From positions 255,374 to 273,049 of the forward strand of contig MU631426.1 in the NCBI GenBank assembly GCA_026770615.1: 17,676 nt of DNA. Direction: 5' to 3'. The notes under the pieces are model-generated. The model searched no databases. It saw only the letters and a program-made list of their open reading frames with translations, and had not been told where the DNA came from. This document shows, piece after piece, positions 7,785 through 14,500 of this stretch (position 1 is the stretch's first letter; every line of letters starts with the position of its first letter). The stretch comes from Pavlovales sp. CCMP2436 (lineage: Eukaryota; Haptophyta; Pavlovophyceae; Pavlovales). The translations under genes were made by a program, and so were the position numbers.

Positions 7785-10743
7785 TTAGAGCGCGGCCGCG
7801 GCGAGCATCTGCCCCGCGAGCGCACGCAGCTCCTCGATCAGCACAGCGTCTGTGCCGCTCAAATTCAAATTCGGCGCCCGGACCGCCCGGACTAAAGAGG
7901 CCCCCCGGACTTTCGTCCCCCGGCTCGCACTCGCTTCTCGGAACGCGTCCGAAGGGAGTCCGGGAGCGTCCGAGTCGCTCTCGGACTCCCCGGACTCCCT
8001 GCTGCCCCCTGCTGTCCGGGAGTGCACCCCCGCGCCACGCTCAGACCCTTCTCTCCCGGACTCCCTCCCGAACTCCCTCCCGGACTCCCTCCCGGACTCC
8101 CTCCCGGACTCCCTGTTGCCGCGCCGCTGCCACTGCTGCCACGGGCTGCCATGCCCGGGACTTTCGACCTCACCCAACCCGGCTGGGAGGGGGAGGGGGA
8201 GAGGGGGTTCGGCTGCGGGCAGCTCCCCCAGTAGACGCACGGTGGCCACGCCGGTCAGCGTGAGCGTGCGGCCCCACAGGTGCGTGTCCCTGAGCAGCAG
8301 CGCCATTGCAGCGGGGCTCACCGTCTGCTGCCCCAGTGTCCGCTCCCCCAGTGTCTGCTGCCCCACTGTCTGCTGCCCCGCTGTCTGCTCCTGATGCGCT
8401 ATGCTGCCCAGTGCGTGTGCGGCCAGTGACGCGACCCCCTCCCTCCCCCCTGGCCTCGCCCTATCCCCGCCTGGCAGAGAGGCTCTGCCCTGCTCGACTG
8501 CTTGCGGGGAGGGCTTGCCGTGCTCAGTTGCTTTGCGATCGAGCACGCTCCAGATCTAACCAATTTTAATTTATTTAAAATAGCGGCTCAGCATGGTTCA
8601 ACAGGTGGTGTTCACTCACAGGCATAGTCGACGTCAGACCTAATCAGATAAATTTTAATATTCATATAATAATCAGTGTCAATATCAGAATCAAATTTAG
8701 ACTCAGACTCGGACTTTAATTCAGATATGTATCAGATAAAATATAAGAAATATAGAGAAGAAGAAGAAGAAGAAGAAGAAGAAGAAGAATTATTATTATT
8801 ATACTTATAAATATATATATAAATAAATATATAAGTAATAGTAATATAGATATAGATGTACATCTTCATCTTAATATTTAATCTGAATAGCAATATTCAT
8901 GCGTATAAAATAACAATAATGATTATAGAAGAATCAGAATAAGCTGCTTTCACCGCCCCGCCTCCCAACAATACATATGCACATGTAATAACAATTAAAA
9001 ATGAAAGTAAGGATGATAGAACAAGAACAAAAATAAGAATAAGAATAAGCTGCTCTCACCGCCCCGCCTCCCAACAATACATGTGCATATGTAAAACAAT
9101 AAAAATAATAATAAGGATGATGAAAAAAAAAAAAAAAATCTTCTCACCGCCCCGGCCCCCGAGACGAGCAGAGCGGTTTTCGACTTTACGCCCGCGTGCT
9201 GGACCGAGCAGAGGTTGTTGGCGGGGTGGCTGCTGTTGCTGGTGGGGTGCGTGCTGTGCTGGGTGTGCTGGCTGCTGCTGTTGGTGGGCTGGCTAATGTT
9301 GCTGTTGTCGGTGGGCTGGCTGAAAGTTCTGTTGTCGGTGGGCGGGTTGCTGTGCTGCTGTGCGGTGGGGTGGCTCGTGGGGTGCGGTTGTGGCCGTATG
9401 GAGAGACCCATGCCGACGTAGCCCGTGTCCGCTGCTCTGCCAGACAGGGCCAGGGCGCTGCGAACGAGCTGCACCGACTCCTCCGGGCTGACGCCAGATC
9501 CATGGACCCTGCCTGGAAGTCCGGAGGAGCCCCCGGGACTTTCGCCGGCCCCGTTGGGGAAGTGCTCCCGAGGCTCCGACGGAACCCCGCGTTTGCCCTC
9601 GCTGCTTTCGGCGGAACGGCAGCTTTCGCCGAGCGGCGGGGAGACGGCCGCTCCCCGCTCGCCCGCCCTGCCTGTCGCCCCGCTGCCTCTCCGCTCCGCC
9701 TGACCCGCACGCTGATTGCCCGCCCCACCAATATACCCCGACCCACTGGTAGACACTGCAGCTGCGCGCGAGCTCGATGACTGCCAGCGTGCCGCGAGTG
9801 CCCCTGGCTTCACCGACCACAGGCCCAGCCCCGAATGTACCTCACGAACGAGCCCTGGCTTCGCACCTCCCACACCACTCCGCCCTCCGCGCTGCGAGCG
9901 GCTGCGTGGACTTAAGCCCGCCCGCCTAGGAGCACCCGAGAGGGAGAGTCGGGGGGAGAAGGCGGCGAGCCCGGGAACAAACGGGCGCAGAGCAGGTCCG
10001 ATAGGCGGGCTGCCCGACATGGGGCGTTGGCCTAGTTTGGATTCCAGCCGTAGCTCGAACCCCATTGCCTGCTGCCCACTTGGCCGCTGCACGCCGTCAC
10101 CTCCAAACGAACTGGCATGCTGCTCGATGCGTGGCAACAGGCCGCCGTCCCACTGCCCAATCTCTGGCACAATCGAAGCTCTCCCAGTGTTTACCCGGCT
10201 CACGATGTTCTCGAGTGCAATGTCGTGTTGCAGCACCATGACCCGTCCGTTGATACCGTTGACCTGCCTCCCGGCCCGCAGGCTCTCGGGCTGGCCTGAA
10301 GCCGAGGGCAGCAGCTGCCGCCGCCGCTCCTCCTGCAGTAGCTCGCTCACGTGCGGGGAGGCAGCGGCGGCGGCGGCGGTGGGCGGGACGGCCAGCGAGA
10401 TAGCGAGTCGGGAAGCACGTGCGAGCGGCAGTGAGGCGAGCCGTGCGTGCCCTCCTGCAGGCAGCGTCTGCGAGAGTGGCCGCGCGCCGATTGCATTGGC
10501 GACCCAGCGCGGCTGCGCGGTCGCTACCTGATCCTGCACCTTATTCGCGGCGTGCATAGCGCGCTGGACCGCTTGTCCCGCGGCCTTGGGGGGCGCGCCG
10601 CGGCACCCCCGCACTGCCCGGCACAACTGACGATTTATTTTTAAATTAGCGGCGCAAGCTCCCGAATGACTACAGTCAAAGGGTTCGCAATTGCTGTACG
10701 GGTTCTGAGACACACACGCAGCTAACGCACGCTGCGAAGGCAT
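7785..10743 (-). CDS. Unrecognised low-complexity protein, two exons
   Basis: Exon 1 runs from the ATG at 10741-10743 to 9148, and exon 2 from 8555 to a TAA at 7785. The 592-bp intron has donor GGGGCG|GTGAGA and acceptor TTGGTTAG|ATC. Both exons are whole numbers of codons, giving about 788 aa, and this matching phase is the main support for the model. I recognise no domain. The N-terminal third is helical, alanine- and arginine-rich (DQVATAQPRWVANAIGARPL) and includes a less repetitive patch, VMVLQHDIALENIVSRVN. Near the end of exon 1 is a Q/N/S/T/P-rich, prion-like stretch. Exon 2 has GRES tetrapeptide repeats from a 12-bp tandem repeat (about 8055-8115), and another repeat based on GQQT. 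A further exon upstream of 10743 cannot be excluded. Open frames on the opposite strand look like GC-driven shadows, but transcription evidence would be needed to settle the strand. Confidence 0.55.
8583..8619 (+). repeat. Dispersed 35-bp repeat, copy 1
   Basis: GGCTCAGCATGGTTCAACAG followed by GTGGTGTTCACTCAC, in the intron of the 7785-10743 gene. The second copy at 15724 is identical over this stretch. Confidence 0.9.
8755..8800. repeat. GAA then TTA trinucleotide microsatellite
   Basis: About 11 GAA units followed by four TTA units, in the intron of the 7785-10743 gene. The rest of 8556-8935 is AT-rich with no recognised gene. Confidence 0.93.
8936..9148 (-). repeat. Triplicated splice donor region of the unrecognised gene, 106-bp repeat unit
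   Basis: A 106-bp unit (AAGCTGCT, then TCACCGCCCCGCCTCCCAAC on the plus strand) occurs at 8941 and 9047 with few differences. Its TCACCGCCCC part also occurs at the exon 1 end (9144-9153). On the minus strand this gives three GGGGCG|GTGA donors, with exon-side bases at 9148, 9060 and 8954. The first is used in the model because the open frame ends soon after it. Confidence 0.85.
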
Positions 10744-10799
10744 ATGTGGGCAGCTGAGGGGTGCCGCCCACAGCTAGGGTGCCGACTGCTGCGCTCACT

Positions 10800-10964
10800 A
10801 TGCACACCTCGCAGACGTTATGCATGGGCGCCACATTCGCCGCCTACGTTGTCAACCGCTACTTGCGGGCATCTGGCTGCTCCGGCACTATACGCTCGCC
10901 GCGGCCGCGCGCGGAAGTGCTGAACTTTACAATCAGTCTTCATGCCTTTGAATTTAAAATGTGA
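10800..10964 (+). pseudogene. Decayed copy of the 5' end of the FkbH-like gene
   Basis: The ATG at 10800-10802 opens MHTSQTLCMGATFAAYVVNRYLR, closely matching the exon 1 start of the FkbH-like gene on the other strand at 3541 (MHTSHTVCVSATFAADLINRYLR). After this the frame is lost by a small indel. The shifted frame reads WLLRHYTLAA where the intact copy has WLLRLYAAG. The original frame ends at a TGA at 10962-10964, just before the NmrA-like coding region. The rest of the FkbH domain is absent. The fragment lies between the divergent gene at 7785-10743 and the NmrA-like gene, so it may be transcribed as part of the 5' leader of the latter and act as an upstream ORF. Confidence 0.7.
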
Positions 10965-11008
10965 GCGCGTCGCAATCTCGCGAGGCGTGCAATCAGTCAT
11001 TGGCGGGG

Positions 11009-11586
11009 ATGCAGTCCTTGATCGATGGAGTCATCGAGACTGCAGACATGGAGCTCACACAACTGCAGATTGAGCCGGGGAAGGTGCAGTTCTCTATCGA
11101 TGGAGTCGTCGAGACTGCAGACATGGAGCCCACACAATCGCAGATTGAGCCGGGGAAGCAGTCATCGTCATCGATTGACGGAGTCGTCGAGACTGCAGAC
11201 ACAGAGCCCACACAGTCGGCGCAGATTGAGCCGGGGAAGGTGTTGCAGGCATCGATTGACGGAGTCGTCGATATGCAGTCATCGATCGATGGGGTCGTCG
11301 AGACTGCAGACACAGAGCCCACACAGTCGGCGCAGATTGAGCCGGGGAAGGTGTTGCAGGCATCGATTGACGGAGTCGTCGATATGCAGTCATCGATCGA
11401 TGGGGTCGTCGAGACTGCAGACACAGAGCCCACACAGTCGGCGCAGATTGAGCCGGGGAAGGTGTTGCAGGCATCGATTGACGGAGTCGTCGATATGCAG
11501 TCATCGATCGATGGGGTCGTCGAGACTTCAGACATTGAGCCTACACAGTCGGCTGAGATTGAGCCCACACAGTCGGCGCAGATTGA
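11009..11586 (+). repeat. Coding tandem repeat, 111-bp (37-aa) units plus degenerate flanking units
   Basis: Three almost identical 111-bp units are marked by the recurring GATATGCAGTC, which ends at 11280, 11391 and 11502. Each encodes SIDGVVETADTEPTQ, then SAQIEPGKVLQA, then SIDGVVDMQS. Shorter, more diverged units precede and follow. Each unit contains IEPGKVL, and the Rossmann domain begins right after IEAGKKVLVL, so the array probably grew by duplication of the domain's own N-terminal border. Confidence 0.95.
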
Positions 11587-14500
11587 GGCGGGGAAGAAGG
11601 TGCTCGTGCTCTGCGCGACAGGCAGGGTGGGCAAGAACGTCTGCCTCGCGTTGAAGGAGGCGGGGTTTGACGTGTACGCCCACTGCCCACTACCCACTGC
11701 CCACTGACCCACTGCCCGTTGCACACTGCCCACTGCCTCACTGCCCCACTGCCCCCCCACTCCCCACTACCCCACTGTCCCACTACCCACTGCCTCACTG
11801 ACCCGCTGACCCGCTGACCTACTGACCCACCCGCAGGTATATTGAATTAATAAATTCATATATTCATTGGGTTATTTATTTCAGGAGGACAGCGCTTCAG
11901 TGCCCGCCCCCGGCTAGTAACTCATTTACACATATACGTATTGGCTAGACCGCCCCCCTCTCGCTGACGCGGTCACCTTCTGCCCCTCATAATCATGATG
12001 ATAATCCTCATCATCACAATCACAATTACCATAATTATGATCATCGTCATTATAATTATGATTATGATCATGATCATGATTATAATCATAATTATTATAC
12101 TACGAATAAGAATAATAGTTATGATATTAATAACGGACCCCCCCACCCACACACACCCCCTTCATGTACGGCACTTCCCACTCACCCACCCACGCACTCA
12201 CCCACTCACCCACTCACCCTCCCCCCCCTTTCAGGTACGGCACCTCGCGCTCGGCCAGCGCGATTCTTGTGAGCATGGGCGTCACCTCCGTGCTGGCCAA
12301 CTACACAGTCCGCACCGACCTCGACCGTGCCCTCGCCGAGACGGGCTGCAAGCGGATGGTGCTTCTTCTATTACTTGGATACAATAGCTAATAACAACAG
12401 GCATTTTATTGCGTATATCAATAATTTAAGTGTACACTTGTATCAAACTGAACTATCGGATTGAATAACTTAATTTTATTGCTGCTGTCCGATAGAGACT
12501 CGGAAGTGCTTTTTACGCTCGAGTTCCCCTCCGCCATCCTGATTTCGTAATTAGCTATAGCCCTCGTTTAATAACTCAAGGCCGGGTCTCAATTACCATC
12601 AAGTGTACACAATTACTATCAAGATGGTCTGCATACTGCTGGTAATTGTATCAGATGGTGATTGTGTACACTTGAACAGAATACGTCTTCATCATATATC
12701 AACATGTATTATTGTGTACACAGTAATTACATCCTAAGATGTCTGATGGTAAACTTTTTAAATAAAAATAGCGTCCTCTGACTTGCAGCCCGAAGGCGTA
12801 CGGGCATGACATACTTGAACAGAAAACGTTACATCCTAAGATGTACTCATAATATAACAATATGACTTCTTTTGCAAGACGGGCTGCAAACTGATGGTGC
12901 ATTGGTAATTATTGGTGTGCGTGTGTGCGTGTGTCTGTGTCTGTGTCTGTGTGTGTCTGTGCGTGTGCGTGTGTGTTTGTGCGCATGTATGTGTGTGTGT
13001 GTGTGTGTGTGTATGTCTGTCTGTCTGTCTACCTCTCACCACCCTCCCTGCCCCCCCCTCCCCCCCCCTCAGGTGTGCATCTGTCTGTCTATCTACCTCT
13101 CACCACCCTCCCTCCCCCCCCCTCAGGTGTGCATCACCGACTTCTTCCTCGCGGCTGGCAATAGTGCGCCCCCCTCAGGTGTGCATCTGTCTGTCTATCT
13201 ACCTCTCACCACCCTCCCTCCCCCCCCCTCAGGTGTGCATCACCGACTTCTTCCTCGCGGCTGGCAATAGTGCGCCCCCCTCAGGTGTGCATCTGTCTGT
13301 CTATCTACCTCTCACCACCCTCCCTCCCCCCCCCTCAGGTGTGCATCACCGACTTCTTCCTCGCGGCTGGCAATAGTGCGCAAAAGGAGGAGGCGCAGGG
13401 CAAAGACATGTTCGCAGCCGCTAAGGTGCGTCCTTTTAAATGTTCTGCTGCTTCCTCTCCGATTGAGACCCGGCCTTATAGTTATCAAGTAGGGGGCATA
13501 TTCGCAGCTGCTATTTTTTTTTTTTTTTTTTTTTAGAGGAAGAGGCGCAGGGCAAAGCCATGTTCGCAGCCGCAATGGTGCGTCTCTGCTTTTTGTCCGA
13601 TTAAGACCCTACTCTGCCACTCTGCCACTCGTTACTGCCACTCTAACCCCATGTGACCGTATGACTATATTGTGTGACCGTGTGCCCAACTGTGACTATG
13701 TGTGACATTTTGTGGCAGGCGGCCGGTGTGCAGCAAGCTTCTTGAGATTTAGATGACGAGGACGCTCTAGTTTCTAGGCGCTCAGGAGAAGCAGAACTCT
13801 CATTTGACCGGATGTTGAAATCATCATCATCGTCACCATCATTTTTTATTTTTTTCCGTTATGACTGCATGTGACCCCACTCTGCCAGTCTAGCCTGGCA
13901 CTGACCCCGTATGACCGTATGACTGTATGTAACATTATGTGTGACTCTATTTAACCTTATGTGTGACTATATGTAACCTTATGTATGATTGTGTGTAACA
14001 TTATCATCAGCATCGTCATCACTTTTTTTTCTTTTTTTTCACAGGCGGCGGGCGTGGAGCACCTCATCTTCATCAGCGTGATCGACGCTGACCTCTTCCC
14101 CAAGGTGATCATAACTGCCCTTGATAACTAACTACTTGCCTATTGCCTATTTTTTGTTGCCTGTGCCCCATTTGCCAACAACAACAATAACAGCAACAAT
14201 TCAAATGAAATAAATATAATGCATGGTCTATTTGATAAGATTGATAAGATTCATTATGTTCTGATCGGCGGTGACCTCTTCCCCCAAGGTTACTCAATTT
14301 TATTATCTTGGATTGCTATTGGCCACACCGCCAGTTGTCCACACGACTCCTGCTTTCACAGGAATAATATGCTTTAATTGTAATCAAATTAATTTCTAAT
14401 TCATTTTAATCGCAGGAGGTCACTCACCTGGTCTCAAAGCCTATCCTGGAGAAGTTCCTCAAGGAAAAGGCGGGGGTGCCCTTCTCCATCTTGCGCCCGG

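Noticed and set aside
9716..10531. 271-codon plus-strand ORF
   Set aside because: It overlaps the longer minus exon, has no recognisable domain, and GC-rich sequence leaves many frames open. It is not fully excluded.
10993..11760. Long minus-strand ORF over the NmrA-like exon 1
   Set aside because: It is a shadow of the 111-bp coding repeat; no stop codon arises because the repeat lacks one in that frame. Splicing and homology support the plus strand.
12836..13270. Cys/Val and His/Thr repeat ORFs
   Set aside because: Products of TG/CA microsatellites translated in open frames.
13071..13381. CRISPR-like regular repeats
   Set aside because: The period is 106 bp with no unique spacers, and the unit is an intron-exon border in a eukaryotic gene.
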